Part shown: positions 40,673-53,419 of the stretch, one piece after another
Layout of the letters: each line of letters starts with the position of its first letter
Position numbering within the stretch: the first letter of the stretch is position 1
DNA from: Ficedula albicollis
Lineage: Eukaryota; Chordata; Aves; Passeriformes; Muscicapidae
DNA: 64,000 bases
Assembly (NCBI RefSeq): GCF_000247815.1
Contig: NC_021678.1
Coordinates: forward strand, 9,694,371-9,758,370
Direction of reading: 5' to 3'
Made by a program: the position numbers and the translations under genes
Notes under the pieces: generated by a model
Databases searched by the model: none
What the model was told of the DNA's origin: nothing
Seen by the model: the letters and a program-made list of their open reading frames with translations, nothing else

Positions 40673-42343
40673 ACCTTGGTTTAACTTTGTTGAGCTTCTT
40701 TGGTTTATTATAACCCATACACTGAACCAAAAGTATAAAAGCCCCAGAGTCATAACCATGCTCTGCTTTTTCTTGTTGTAGTGCCCATGACCCCAACAGC
40801 AGTGAGGATAACCTCTGTTACTAACATCTATTATGTGTATTCTGCGTGCTTAAAATAGCATCTTGACCAGTCAATAAATCATACCTGACACAGGAGAAAT
40901 AAATGTAGAGGGAATTTACAGGAACATCACACCTTCCCCTTTAGAGGCAGACAATGAGTGGGATTCTGTTTGATACTTACATACAGGGCAATTAATTGTA
41001 AAACCAGACTGGCCGAGCCAAGCAAAAGGTGAAGTGTCCTTGCAAAAGGATGATGGTGAAAGAGGATGAGAAACAAAAGGGAAGACGGGGGAAGACATCA
41101 AAATGCCACCATAGAGCAGAGTGCAAGGAGGAGAATTGTAACCCTGATGGTCCCACAATGCCAACTAGCACACAATGTAAGGGCTAATCCTGGCACTGCA
41201 TTCTGACACCTGCTATGGTAAATTTCAGCACAGCAAAAATATATTTGCTTAAGGATATAACCTGCCAGGGAAGTAAAACGGTTTAAAAACACCACAGTGG
41301 CCCTGCTGTAGTCTCATAAGGTAGATTAGCACAGCAATGCAATCCCACACTCTGTCCTTTGATGAGACTATTGTGTGGTCCCTTGTGAACGAAGGACAGA
41401 AACAGCTGAGGTCTTAAAATAGACAAAGTCCTTAAATGAAGACCTTAATTGCATCTCAGAATAAATCTTATGTCAGGAGTCAGTGGACAGACTAACAAAC
41501 CTTATGAGACCTTAATATGGTCTGTCTAGAAAGCTACTTTTGTGGCAGAATCATTTTCTGGCAGTTTCTTTGAGCAGACTGTCACTGTCACAGGCAGGCA
41601 GGTTTATCACCCCCATGGCTTGGTACCCACCCACCTGCTGCCCTGGAGTCTTGAGAGCTTCCACAGCTTGGATGGGCACTGATACTGGTGCTGGAGGAAA
41701 GGGGGCATCTCCTAGGAGGTTACAAAATGTGATACGAGGTGGAAAAATAGAAATAGAAAAGCCCTATGCTATTGGGCTATAAGACAAGAAAAATAGTGGG
41801 GAAAGCTAAAACAGGCTAAAGGAGAATAAACTGTCTTCTCAGAAGGTACTACAGCAAGGTTTGGAGACTTTTCAGAAAACAGAGGCATAATGTGTGAATG
41901 AAGGTTTGTCAACTGGAGGGAAAAAGAAAGGGGCAAAACAAAACTCTTCTGGACAAACAGCTACTAACAAAACTGAATTTGTACACCATGTACTGATTTC
42001 ATTCTTAATGGAAACTGAGTTTATAAGAAAACCAAGGTATCTTCCACTCCAAATTTGATGAAAATCCAATAAACAGATATGCACATGGCATTTATACTTC
42101 CATGTATACTTGCAATGCAGCAAAACAACAAAAAAAATTCAGTTCAGGTAAAACAGTAGTTACACTATATATGAATAAGTAAAAAAATACATCCAGATTC
42201 AAGAACATGAATCACTGTCAACCTAGACAGGAAAAAATACCCTGAAATATGAAAAATACATATGCAATTTTAGATACTTCCATAATTCCCTTTTTCAGTT
42301 TTTTATGTTTCATTCATTTATATACTTTTTAGCATATTGGCTG

Positions 42344-43285
42344 CTCTACAATGTAGCCAATTTATATCTGGGTATCTGCTTCCATATTCAGTTACCTGAG
42401 CAGCTATAGTTGAGATATTTTATCTTCCTTTAATGTAAAAAAATAAACAAAAGTCTTTGATCTAAACACAACTTTTACTACATATAACTAGTCTGCAGAA
42501 TATAAACATTAAACAAATATTCATTATTGCAGACTGGCAAGTGGGGATTTTTCTATTAACATCTTCTGCTATGCCCTTCTGTTAGTTCTTTTTATGCTGT
42601 GAGCCCAAATATTATCCCAAAAACTACTTGCTTATGGAAGAACCTTGACTATTGCTGTAGAAGACACCAAATCTTCTGCAGAAGTCAATGTCAGTGTGGA
42701 ACCTGCTTTTGTTGAGGTTTTGATTGTTGGTCTTCATTTTTTTCAGGGTTTTTGGGTTTTTTTAGGGGGATTTGAGGTATTTTGAGTTGGATTTGTTATT
42801 GTTGGGGTGTTTGTCTCTACAATGTAGCCAATTTATATCTAGGTATCTGCTTCCATATTCAGTTACCTGAGCAGCTATAGTTGAGATATTTTATCTTCCT
42901 TTAATGTAAAAAAATAAACAAAAGTCTTTGATCTAAACACAACTTTTACTACATATAACTAGTCTGCAGAATATAAACATTAAACAAATATTCATTATTG
43001 CAGACTGGCAAGTGGGGATTTTTCTATTAACATCTTCTGCTATGCCCTTCTGTTAGTTCTTTTTATGCTGTGAGCCCAAATATTATCCCAAAAACTACTT
43101 GCTTATGGAAGAACCTTGACTATTGCTGTAGAAGACACCAAATCTTCTGCAGAAGTCAATGTCAGTGTGGAACCTGCTTTTGTTGAGGTTTTGATTGTTG
43201 GTCTTCATTTTTTTCAGGGTTTTTGGGTTTTTTTAGGGGGATTTGAGGTATTTTGAGTTGGATTTGTTATTGTTGGGGTGTTTGT
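42344..43285. repeat. Tandem duplication, 471-bp period, two copies
   Basis: Copies 42344-42814 and 42815-43285 are head to tail with no spacer, both starting 'ctctacaatgtagcc' and ending 'ggggtgtttgt'. I found one difference (G or A in 'tatctRggtatctg'). Each copy ends in a T/G-rich tract. Confidence 0.97.
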
Positions 43286-44111
43286 GTCTGAGGTTTTTTT
43301 TCTGTTTAGGTTTTTTTACTCATATCAAGATATCTCCGTGAGTCTGCTGCCACACAATTCAATATGGAGCAATTTAGGCTGGAATTAGATTTCAGGTACA
43401 GTAATTTGTGCTAAGATGATGTTTCTTTCCTGACAAACAGGGATTTCTGCAGAGGCACAGCATTTGCCATCATCTGGCTAGCTCCATGCTGCCCTTGGTG
43501 CATCTGAGAGAGCAGCAGGTCTTTTGCCCACCAAGCAAATGAGAAGAGATTCATGATGTTCTGCTGTACTTGATATTTGGGCTCAGCAGCCAGACTCCTG
43601 CACCTTGTTAGAGAAGAAAGCAAGATACAAAAGGATCTGTATGTGAATCATGAATCTCTCCCTTAGCTTATTCAGGTGATATCAGTTCTTGCTTGCCCTC
43701 TGATGCCATTTTGCTGCTCTGTCAGCAGGTTTTTGAGTGGTGGAGCAGACTGGTTTGTCACCCTGTGTGGGTACTAGCAATCAATATAAGGTGAGCTAAT
43801 GTATCCACCAAAGCCCAGCTTCCAAAATGGATCAAATAGCACAATGAAGAGAATAATGAGAATAATAGCATAATGAGAGAAGATTTACAAGCTACAGAAG
43901 GCACACTTTTAGGCACTGTACTGAACCTTATCTAGGATGCTGCAGTAATATTTTTATGACAAGCTTTATTACAGACTCTTTCAGTGCCCTTAAATTAAGG
44001 GAGGATCTTCCTGCTTCTTACTGGCATAACCCAGACAAGTGGCTGAGAGTTAGGTACAATCCCAGCAATAAGCACTGGCCACTCAGAACAGCTATTCCCC
44101 AGCAAACCCTA

Positions 44112-44238
44112 TATCTCCTGCCCATCTGCTCCTGGAGCAGTGCAGAACCAGATCCCTGGGATTCCTTCATAGTGGTAGCATTTATCTCCTGCCCATCTGC
44201 TCCTGCAGCAGTGCAGAACCAGATCCCTGGGATTCCTT
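44112..44238. repeat. Direct duplication, 71-bp period
   Basis: Copy 1 is 44112-44167 and copy 2 is 44183-44238 ('tatctcctgcccatctgctc' to 'gggattcctt'), with one G/C difference and a 15-base unmatched spacer. Confidence 0.95.
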
Positions 44239-44387
44239 TGACTTTTATTCAATAATGTTTGCTGCTTTAGAGGAGAAGTTCCACAATACACGCTTCAACA
44301 GTAACAGCCATGTTGACTTTTATTCAATAATGTTTGCTGCTTTAGAGGAGAAGTTCCACAATACACGCTTCAACAGTAACAGCCATG
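44238..44387. repeat. Perfect tandem duplication, 75-bp period
   Basis: Copies 44238-44312 and 44313-44387 are identical as read ('ttgacttttattcaataatg' to 'acagccatg'). It begins at the base where the 71-bp duplication ends. Confidence 0.97.
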
Positions 44388-47300
44388 AGCAATTTTGACA
44401 GAACACATTATTAGATGCAGAATCCTAATTGAAAGAATACCTGCCCTATTCTCTAATTTTCCAGATATATGAAGCTTGCTATGTGTTTCCTCTTCACCAT
44501 TCAAGTTCCCTAAAAAAGCTATTGCCAATAGAAGTTCCTAGTAAAAAGCTATTTTACATATGCTTAAAAAACAGGGAATGTGACACACAAGTTCCCTGTA
44601 GGGATGCATCCACCAGGTGTTCCCAAGGCCACTGGAAGGAGAGAGGCAGCAGCCCAGCCACTTTAGCATACATTTCTTCCTTGCTCCACAGCACCCAGGT
44701 AGAGGGAACAGTTTGCAGCACTGCCTGCTGCTTCCCACACGTCAAAAGAGCTCCCTTTCCTCCTGAGCTCCTGGACAAGATGAGCATACCCAAGATTTCA
44801 CAAAATAATTGAAATCTAAGGATGCTGAGACATCTCAAGGACTCCTGACACAGGATCATACAAAAAATAAAACCATTCCTTAGCTGCAGGTATAAATGAG
44901 CCTTTTCATAGAAGAGACAAGCAACACAGAGATTATTTATCAACTAGATAGGTAGGGAACAAGGAGAACTAGGGGAGAAAAGAATATGTGATATCAAGTA
45001 GTACTGCCACTCTGAAGTTCCTTCTCCTTTCTGACTTTTCTGTCTATTTTTATATACATATTTTTATTAGGTACTAAGGTCATGGTACAGCTCACGTAAA
45101 ACTAGTAGAACTTGCAAACAAGGACACAGTGCCTGCTGCTTCACATAAACTGAAGGTTAATTGGGACTGAGGTGAAGCAATGCAAGAGTACTAATAAAGA
45201 GGTTTCTGAGTTTTTCTGCATTTTATTCTTAAGTTTACTTGCAAAAAGACCCACAAAAGCACCAAAATTATGGTTATGGCTCTGAAAGTATGAATGTTTT
45301 TTATACATAATGTCATGGTAACCTGCGTTTTCTTAAAAGAGCTTAGGAGTGCTGAAACTTTAGAAAGGCATATGACATTTTACTAGAAAATAGGAAAAAT
45401 AGAATCAGACAAAAAAAAAAGGGAATGTGACCAGAGTCTAGCCAAAAAGAGAAAATGGCACTTTTTAAAAACACTTTTAAATTCTGAAAATTTTATTTCT
45501 GCAATAAATGAACATAATAAATAAATAATTTTAGTGTTTCTCTAAAGTAAAGAAATCCGAACATTTTAAGTTTCTAATTGAAGTTACTGGAGTTGTACAA
45601 TTATAGAAGGCCTGTTCTCAATCTCAGTAGATTCCATGCTGATAAAATTGCCTCTGACCCTGATTGTGCTCATGAAACAGGCAGTACATTATTTACTTTT
45701 GTCATCTTATTTAGCTAAAGGGACGACAATTGTTGGCTAAGAGGATTTATCCCTCCATTCTGAAAAATCTGCCTTTTAATTACATTTTTCAACAAGTCTC
45801 ACTTATACTTTATTTCCTCCCCTTTGTCCTTGAGCCCAATGCAGTTACTGGTCTGTTTCTCATATCTGTAGCTACATTGCTGAATGAGCTATGTGAGTGA
45901 AAGCACCTGTTGGATAGTCACCCTACACCAGCATAATTAGAATTGTGGCTAGAAAAAACAGTGAAATTTTGGGGATGCACCCGATTGCTGAAACAATGGC
46001 AGGTGGCCAAGATGAAAACCAACACATAAATAGCTTCACAATTTTAACACCAAGTAGTATTTGGTCATTAATTTCACTGTTTCCTGTTATTTACCTTATA
46101 CTTCCCTTGGGAAGGGCCTGCTGAGTGACATTGAAGGTGGAATTGCAAAGCAGAAACAACAAAAAGAGGACAGCAAAAGTCACTATTGACTTCTGCCTCC
46201 CACCCCTATGATTTCACCATGATCATTATCTTGATAATAGAGGCTGCTTTCACAAAAAAAGTATACAATCAGAAGACTAGGAAACAATTCTTGTTTAATG
46301 GTCTGTATTCCTGATTCTGAAAGAAAAAATATTTGGATATAATTCAGTAATCAAAAGAACAAAGGAATATGCCATAATAAAGTAAGAGAGAAAGCAAAGC
46401 ATTTGAAGAAAAGTGGTGCATTGTACATATATTTCACTTTCAGTTCACTCTTTTTTTCCTTCTCATCTCTCCACTGACAAATGTTTGATACACATGGCAA
46501 TATATGTGCGTCACTAAGACAACCCTTTTCTGCAGGCTTTTCCATCAATTCCATCTATGAGTCATGTCAAGTTCAGATTTTCAGTAATACTGAGGAGGAC
46601 ACAGGGCAAAATCTTACCCATTATATTAATTAATCAGGTCAAAGTACTAAAACAATTTTTCCAAGGTGCTTCAGGGAGACTGCCGGTGGGAAATGCATTT
46701 TTGCCATGAGTGAATTAGTACAATATTAAGTACTGAAGCAGTCACACCCTCATATTTCTGATTTCCTGCTGTTGCAGAAGCCATCCTCAAAACTAAATCT
46801 GTCATTTGTGTAATGTTGAAGAAGCAACAATGAAATGCAGTTTTACAATTAATATGTTTCTCCAGCAATCCAGATTGGAATTCAGTGATTCTGTACTCCT
46901 GCCACCTCTGCTACCTTAACTCAGCCTACCATAATAACAACATATGCATTTAAAGTGTTATCTGTCAACTTGCATCTCTCAGAAGCAGAACTTCTTGGTT
47001 TGCAGCAGCCTCACCTCAAATCAAGGATACCATGTCCTTCTAGGGGACAGAGTACAGTCATCATATAACTTCAGCTCGAAGGCTTTCTCATCCCCAATCC
47101 TTCCACTGTAAAATAGAATAAATGAAAACTCAAGAGCTAAGCTATAAGTGTTTGCAAAGTCCTCTAACACATGGAAGCAGCTAAGACTCTTCCAGATCGC
47201 AAATACGACATCAGTGACTGAAGGAAACTTCTGCTGCAGCAATGCCGAAGGTTTGCAGCCTACCGTAGCAGCACTGTGCAAATTTAGCAAGACAGGGAAG

Positions 47301-48049
47301 GAGTTCTCGTTCTGAGGCCCTACAATCTAAAATGCAAATGGTGAAATTACTAGCCATAGGACACACAGGCAGTCAGTGCTGAAATGCAGATTAAAACTCA
47401 GTGCTCTCAGTGCCCAGTTTAATCTATTGCTTTGTCAGGAAGACACATGAGACCGCTCCGCTAAAATCTGTGCAATGGGACTGATTCAACACAGAAGCCT
47501 TTGCTTTGAGGATAATTGCAGAATTGCTTTGTTTTGTCTTCCTATGTAAATCTGCCATATGGGCCTCAAGCTACTGTAATGAGAGAAAAAGTTGAGGAGT
47601 TTGATAATTCTTGGTTTTAGAAAGAGATTAAGGTCTGGCAGCTGGCATGTACGAAGCAGAAAAATTCAATCTAGCATGCCCAGCTGCACTGTGGAAGTAA
47701 GATGAGCCAAAACAGACTCTCTGCAGACAGGGAAAGCTTGCTCAAGAACTGCCAAAAGTGCTCAGGTACAGAATGTCACATAAAATTAAGAAAAGGGAGC
47801 AGCAGAATCAAAGAGCCTTTCAAAAAGGTGGAAGCAGGTTGAGACATGAAAAGCACAATAATGGCTCCTGTAACAAAAAATGTGGGTACATAAAAGAAGA
47901 TTATCTTAGTAAGGAAATTATCTCTTTGAATGACTGTGGATAGTCATTAGGAATTCATTAGGTACTGAAAGGGAATACACTCCACAGCTTTGCTGTCTAA
48001 GCAATTTTCATAATTGCACACACTGTACATTGCTCACAGTGTAACTCAG

Positions 48050-49290
48050 TTTGAGTGGTGATATCTAAGAAATTCACTCAGGTACGTCAAGGTTTGACTT
48101 GGGTTTGCCAATATTAATATATTCAATTTCTTTTAGAGATAGATTTTAGGAGCAAAAACAAGGCAGGCTTCAAACTTAAAAGGGTATAAGAAGAAATTTA
48201 TTAATAACACAAAAAAAAAAATAAATTCAGAGTAAGATTTCCAGATTATTTCCTCCTTCCCCTTCCCTCATCTTCCACATTTCTTAACAGCAACATAGAG
48301 AGAACACTTCAGTCAGTTATCTACTTAAATAATCATTTCAGTTCACTCTAGAGAGAAAAGTTCCTTTTTTGGTTTAGGCTTAGGGTGCGTCTTCACTTTC
48401 ATAATCTGTGTCTGCCTGGGAAAAAACTGCAAACTATGAACTTCCTCCCATCCCCACAGTCCCTCTAGAGCTGTGTTATGGGTTATGCTGCACACTTGGG
48501 GTATTAATTTTAAAGGCAAGTTGCTGAAAAACAAAATTCTCTTCATTTCTTTTTCTATTAAATGTCTCTGTCCATATTTCCAGTCCCAAAACAGAGAGCC
48601 CCATTCCTCGAGGCAAAAGATCCTCTTCTCAAGCACTTTAACCTCCCCAGGTATATTTCACAGTTTAAAGGAATTTCAGTGTAGTCACAATCCCCTCATA
48701 GCCCACAAAAAAATATTTTCAGCTACTTATCAGTGGCATCTCTTCAATCTCTTCCCATCTGGAAACTTAATCTTCATTTCACTGACTTCAGTAGACTCCT
48801 TGCTTTATTCTTCTCATTCAGGGGAGCACGGGAGATCTGTAGTCTCATCCAGGCATTAAAAGGGTTAAAATTGCATCCAGATGTTGAAGGAGCTGGGCCA
48901 GGCCATGCTGGAGGAGGCTGGACCAAACTCCAATTTTTTCATTCAGGGCAGCTCAGGAGACGTGTAGTCTCATCTCCTCATGCCGCATGGCCAGCTGGAG
49001 GCCTCTCCTCTCTTGCTTGCTCCGGAGGCCGGAAGTCAGAAGAGATTGAGTTAACTTTACCGATGTGATTTATGAAAGCGAAATAGCTTTTGATTGTTTA
49101 CTCAGTTTGTCAGCCACTAAGTCAGCTCTCTGATTGGTCCCCACAGCCCACAGGGGAAGTTCCCAGAGAGGGGACAGCCCTCCTGTTCCCAGGCCCCGTG
49201 CTGTTCTTCTCAGGCAGATCCCCCACCCATGTGAAACCAGCACAGGTAGAGCCCCAGAAGGGACGCAGCACCTGATGATCCTCAAAAATA
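48050..49290 (-). mobile_element. Candidate long ERV LTR, minus strand (ends uncertain)
   Basis: Read on the minus strand, the block has LTR-like order. A CCAAT box ('gaccaatcagagag', about 49128-49141) is followed by a TATA-like 'cataaatcac' near 49070. A GC- and CpG-richer stretch follows ('ccggcctccgg', about 49020-49032), then several hundred bases, and finally an AATAAA inside 'ttattaataaattt' near 48195. An imperfect internal repeat ('ctcattcaggg...gtagtctcatc') occurs near 48813-48850 and 48937-48980. No coding region or clear target duplication was found, so I place the ends only roughly. It resembles bird ERVL-type LTRs in my reading, but the family is not established. Confidence 0.42.
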
Positions 49291-50600
49291 CTACATTTTA
49301 CAAGAGAAGACACAACAAACCAGCTAAAGACAAGATCCTCATTCAAGACCATAAAATCAAGATGGGAAGACGTAAAAGATTTGTGATGGTAGCAATGTCG
49401 AAATTATGTTTTTACGTAATGAAAATATACATATTTAGACATACATTATACATTATGTAAATATGAACGTTTATGTACACATGAACAGGTGCACATGGTA
49501 AACTAAACTTAGTTTACTTGATTCTAGTCCCACATGGCTGCAGTGGCCATGATGCCTGTATAGCCAACTCTACACTACAATCCAGTGAAAACAGTAAAAT
49601 TATATTCTCATACTGTAACTATTATGCCAATCTCTGAACTCAAATTAAGCCAGCAAACACAAACAGAGATCAAACACACAGTGTCTCAAACAATGACATC
49701 TTGATCAATTACTGAGGCATTCAGTAACAGAAAACAAGAGGTTTTGACTCATCACCCACACAAGTTTTCATTTACAATTAAAAAAGGGTTTTACCACATG
49801 TAGAACATGGTGCAGAACAAGAATCCATATTCATACAAAATAAAGTAACTATCTTAGTGGCAAAACATTTTTCTCAATATATTTCAAAATATTTCGGTTG
49901 TTTTTTTTAAAAATTTTGCTTCTTCATTTCTTAACTGTTAAATGAGATTCTGTGTTCTGTTCCATATTTTTATTCTAGGGAGTAAGACACCATTCAGTGT
50001 CATACATTGTTTGGCAGTAGGTACTACTATGTGTTCAGAGTTCTAGACAGACAAAATGAAAAACACAATCAGACCTCAAGCTATTAGAAAAACTTTTGCT
50101 TGGTTGCAAGAGTTGTTAGTGCTGCTTTAAACAAAACTTCTTGAAATTAATTTCAATTCTTAATTAAATGATTGTTGCAACAAAGAAAACCATGAAGTTT
50201 GCTATGACAATATTTATGCTCGCACTCAGGAAGATCCATCTTTAAACTCACAAGTTAATTTTGCCACATAAAAGTGGCTTGATGAAAACCTGTAACTTTT
50301 GCTTAGTAAAAAAGAAGCTAATTATTCAACTGCTATGAAGCCTCTACGTTAAAAGTCTGAGCTAATAATGTAAGGTTCCTAATAAGTTTAATTTGAATTT
50401 ACTTATTGGCATCACTGATAGTCATGCAACTGCACACTCTCCACCTGAAAATATCAGTAACTCTGTTTAAGTATTGGCATCTCCCCATAAATTATAACCC
50501 TATAGTAGAATATGTTTCCCCTATAAAATCAGCCCATGGCTTCAGTTTTATGGATTTTCACAGCAAACACTTTCATAACTTGAAAGAGAATAGTGTGGAT

Positions 50601-50680
50601 ACAGATATATGTATATAAACATCCTAATATTCAGACATATACAGATATATACAAAGGCAGAGCACATACACACACACACT
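50601..50680. repeat. AT-rich simple repeat and short (AC)n
   Basis: Interspersed 'acagatatat' units (50601, 50641) and an (AC) run near 50663-50679. Confidence 0.8.
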
Positions 50681-51347
50681 ATTGACAAAAGGAATTGGGA
50701 GATGCAGAAAATACCTCTTTCCACTGATATTTTCTTTTTCCCAATTTGAGTGTTGCCTTTAAGAAAGCACTGCAATATTCACTGATGTGTTTGAATTAAT
50801 TGCTCCTGACAGAATTTGATCCTTTCCTTTTTCTCATATAAGTCATCCCTGGAACATTATTTCCACTCATGTACTTTGCTGACTTTCTCACTTTGAAGAG
50901 TTACTAACAACAGCTATTCACCTATAATCCAAATCGCTCTTTGCCCAGATGAAAAATGGAATTGTAGAGTTATAGAAATTTTAGGAAAGAACGCATTCTG
51001 GCCTCAAGGAACCATGAACACATATGAAAAATCCATTGCATAGGCTGGAAAATCAGTCCCTGGCTGCATTTCAGATGCAGAGCCCAGGAACTCGGGTGTT
51101 TTTGCACAACTAATAAGGCTAGGCAAAAACCAATTCCATCTTTTCTGGGTTGTCCTGAACTTAAAGAAAGTGTCAATCAAGGTTTCAATAAATTCCTGAT
51201 CTCTTAAAGAAATAAGTAATTTGGTTGAAACAAAGAAATTTTCCCTCCTGCTTCTCCTTTGTAAATGGTAAGGTTGACTATTTTTCCCCTCTTAACACAG
51301 GGCCACAGAGTAAGCCTTGCCCTGAAATGAACACAGTGCTCTTAAAC

Positions 51348-51390
51348 ACATCTCATACAAGGTAGATACATCTCATGAAGGTAGATACAT
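51348..51390. repeat. Short tandem duplication, 20-bp period
   Basis: 'acatctcatacaaggtagat' at 51348 is followed directly by 'acatctcatgaaggtagat'. The second copy differs by a small indel or substitution. Confidence 0.9.
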
Positions 51391-52689
51391 AAAGCAAAGC
51401 CTTTTAAACAAAGTTGTAAAATTACACGTGTCTCAACTTTACAGATAACTCGATTTATTGACAAAAAGAGCTTTGAAAACTTTCTTTGATGAAATTTTCA
51501 GTAATTGCTGTCTCTGTTGCTCTTTGTGGATGAGTTTCATTCTGTTCTAAAGTAATCCATTAAAGCTAGAGGAGGGAAGTGCTGGTTCATTAAACAGCTA
51601 AGGAGGTGACAGTACTGAGTTGGAGCTTCCAAATCACATTTGTGTGTCTGTTAAATTGAAAATTTTGTTGCCAAAGCAAAAGAGCAATTGGTTTAGAGGA
51701 GAACAACAAAGAAGAAAATATTCCAAGAGTTCGAACCACCTTCCAGAAATGCAAGTAACTCTATTTTTCTCCTGAAAACTGTCCTGGGAAGGATCTCCAC
51801 CTGGGCTTGATATTGTGTTTCAATTGCTTTGCTTGTAAATACATCCCTTACAGAAGAGAAAAACATTGAGCACTGAACACATTGAAATTTACAGATTGAT
51901 TTGCTCCAATGGATCTCTTCAAGAGAAGGTGGACAAGTGAAAAGCCATAGTTTGTAAACTTTTTTAAACTGGTGTAAAGAAATTTCTCAAGTAAGTTTGC
52001 TCAATTAAGTCTCTGAGGACTAAGCTTTCTCATTATATTGCTTTGTGGGAAGCATCCAGGTGCTTGTAGAAAGAATGCAAGACCAGTTCTGAAGTATCTG
52101 ATTATGTTACAGTACTCCAACTCCACAGACATGCTGTATTCTCTGCTATTTCCTGGCTGGAATAGTATTAGTGAGAGGAGCCACATCACTCAAAGGGTCT
52201 TTTCCCATGGTAAAGTTTACAAAACTTCTAGATTGTTTTTTAAAACCATTAATAGCCATTTCTCTGCAGGTTTGTTTTGTTCCTTCTACCCACCATCAGA
52301 AAACTCCATGGCAAGGGAATAAGGGCTTGCTAAAATTTGGAATTCACTCAACCAGCTCTTTTCTGTTCTGCTCATTGTCGGACTTCTGCAACCACAAAAG
52401 AGAAAAGTGACATTCCTTCAGTTTGCTCTATGGCAGCAACCTGCTGGGCTCTCTTGGGCTATTCCCACTTGTGTGCCAGGCTGCAGCACACATGAAGCAA
52501 ACAAGGTATTTGCCAAGTAGTAAACCCTCAATGTTGCCTGGCAAAACACGAGTTTCTCAAAGATAACGTGGTACATGCTGCATAACTTCTTTTTAGGCAC
52601 AGATTACAACACAGACTCTTCGCTCAATTCAGCCACTAGAGGAATTTTTAAAGTGCAGTCTACTCCCCACAACTTTTACTGATGCTCTT

Positions 52690-53419
52690 TGTTGTGGTTT
52701 AAACCTTGTCAGCAACGAAGCGCCACACAGCTGCTCACTCACTCCCCCCGCAGGGATGGGGGAGGAATCGGAAGAGCAGCAGAGAAAACATGTGGGTGGA
52801 GATAAAGACAGTTTAATAGTGAAAGCAAAAGCTCTGCACCCAAACAAAACAAAACAAGGAATTCATTCACCACTTCCCTTGGGCATGCAGGCGTTCAGCC
52901 ACCCCCAGGAGAGCATGGGGTACCTGGCGAGACAAACACCAACTCCCTTCCCTCTCCTCTCCTCTCCTCTCCTCTCCTCTCCTCTCCTCTCCTCTCCTCT
53001 CCTCTCCTCTCCTCTCCTCTCCTCTCCTCTCCTCTCCTCTCCTCTCCTCTCCTCTCCTCTCCTCTCCTCTCCTCTCCTCTCCTCTCCTCTCCTCTCCTCT
53101 CCTCTCCTCTCCTCTCCTCTCCTCTCCTCTCCTCTCCTCTCCTCTCCTCCCCCAGGTGTATGTGCTCAGCATGACACCACGTTTTTGGAATATCCCTTAG
53201 GTCAGCTGGGGCCAGCTGTCCTGGCTGTGTCCCTCCCAACTCCTTGTGCACCCCCAGCCTCCTCACTGGTGGGATGAGGAGCAGAAAAGGTCTTGGCTCT
53301 GTGTAAGCTCTGCTCAGCAATAGCAAAAAAATCTCTGTATTATCAACACCAAATCCCAAACTGAGCTCTATACCTGCTACTGTTAAGAAATTAACTCTAT
53401 CCTAGCCAAACCCAACACA
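52690..53419 (-). mobile_element. Solo ERV LTR of a common avian family, minus strand
   Basis: On the plus strand the block starts 'tgttgtggtttaaacc' and ends 'ctagccaaacccaacaca', so the element has TG...CA ends and reads on the minus strand. Marker phrases of an LTR widespread in bird genomes are present: 'gctcactcactcccccc', 'gataaagacagtttaatag', 'ccagctgtcctggctgtgtc', 'cttgtgcacccccagcct', 'ctctgctcagcaatagc' and 'attaactctatcctagcc'. ATTAAA in 'ctattaaactgtc' (minus strand) may be the polyadenylation signal. The region where I would expect the TATA box and start site abuts a pentanucleotide array of about 200 bp. No internal retroviral genes flank it, and I see no clear target duplication. 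Class (ERVL or ERVK) is not resolved. Confidence 0.85.
52951..53149. repeat. (CCTCT)n array, about 40 copies, inside the LTR
   Basis: A nearly perfect pentamer array of about 199 bp. The plus strand is pure pyrimidine, and the minus strand is (GGAGA)n purine with paired Gs. Such homopurine tracts can form triplex DNA. The array has no fixed reading significance, though it keeps frames open on both strands (173 and 154 codons). Confidence 0.97.

Larger units (their letters stand above)
36926..42343. other. Non-coding stretch with one duplication
   Basis: No gene or RNA signature seen. It contains the T/G-rich tract at 38816 and the 102-bp duplication at 40469. Frames of up to 92 codons (38389-38667, plus; 38807-39085, plus) have no domain features. 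Confidence 0.5.
43286..48049. other. Non-coding stretch with two abutting duplications
   Basis: No gene signature recognised. Duplications lie at 44112 and 44238. Frames of up to 129 codons (44429-44812, plus; 44554-44943, minus) overlap each other on opposite strands and show no family features. Confidence 0.5.
49291..52689. other. Non-coding stretch, nothing recognised
   Basis: AT-rich unique DNA with a small AT/CA microsatellite at 50601 and a 20-bp duplication at 51348. No exon or RNA gene signature. Confidence 0.5.

Noticed and set aside
51729..51739. 'ggttcgaactc' on the minus strand, resembling a tRNA B-box
   Set aside because: No T-arm pairing around it and no A-box or acceptor stem at the right distance.
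52756..53359. Open frames of 173 (plus) and 154 (minus) codons
   Set aside because: They are kept open by a pentamer array (stop-free in these frames) and flanking LTR sequence, and are low-complexity, not a gene.
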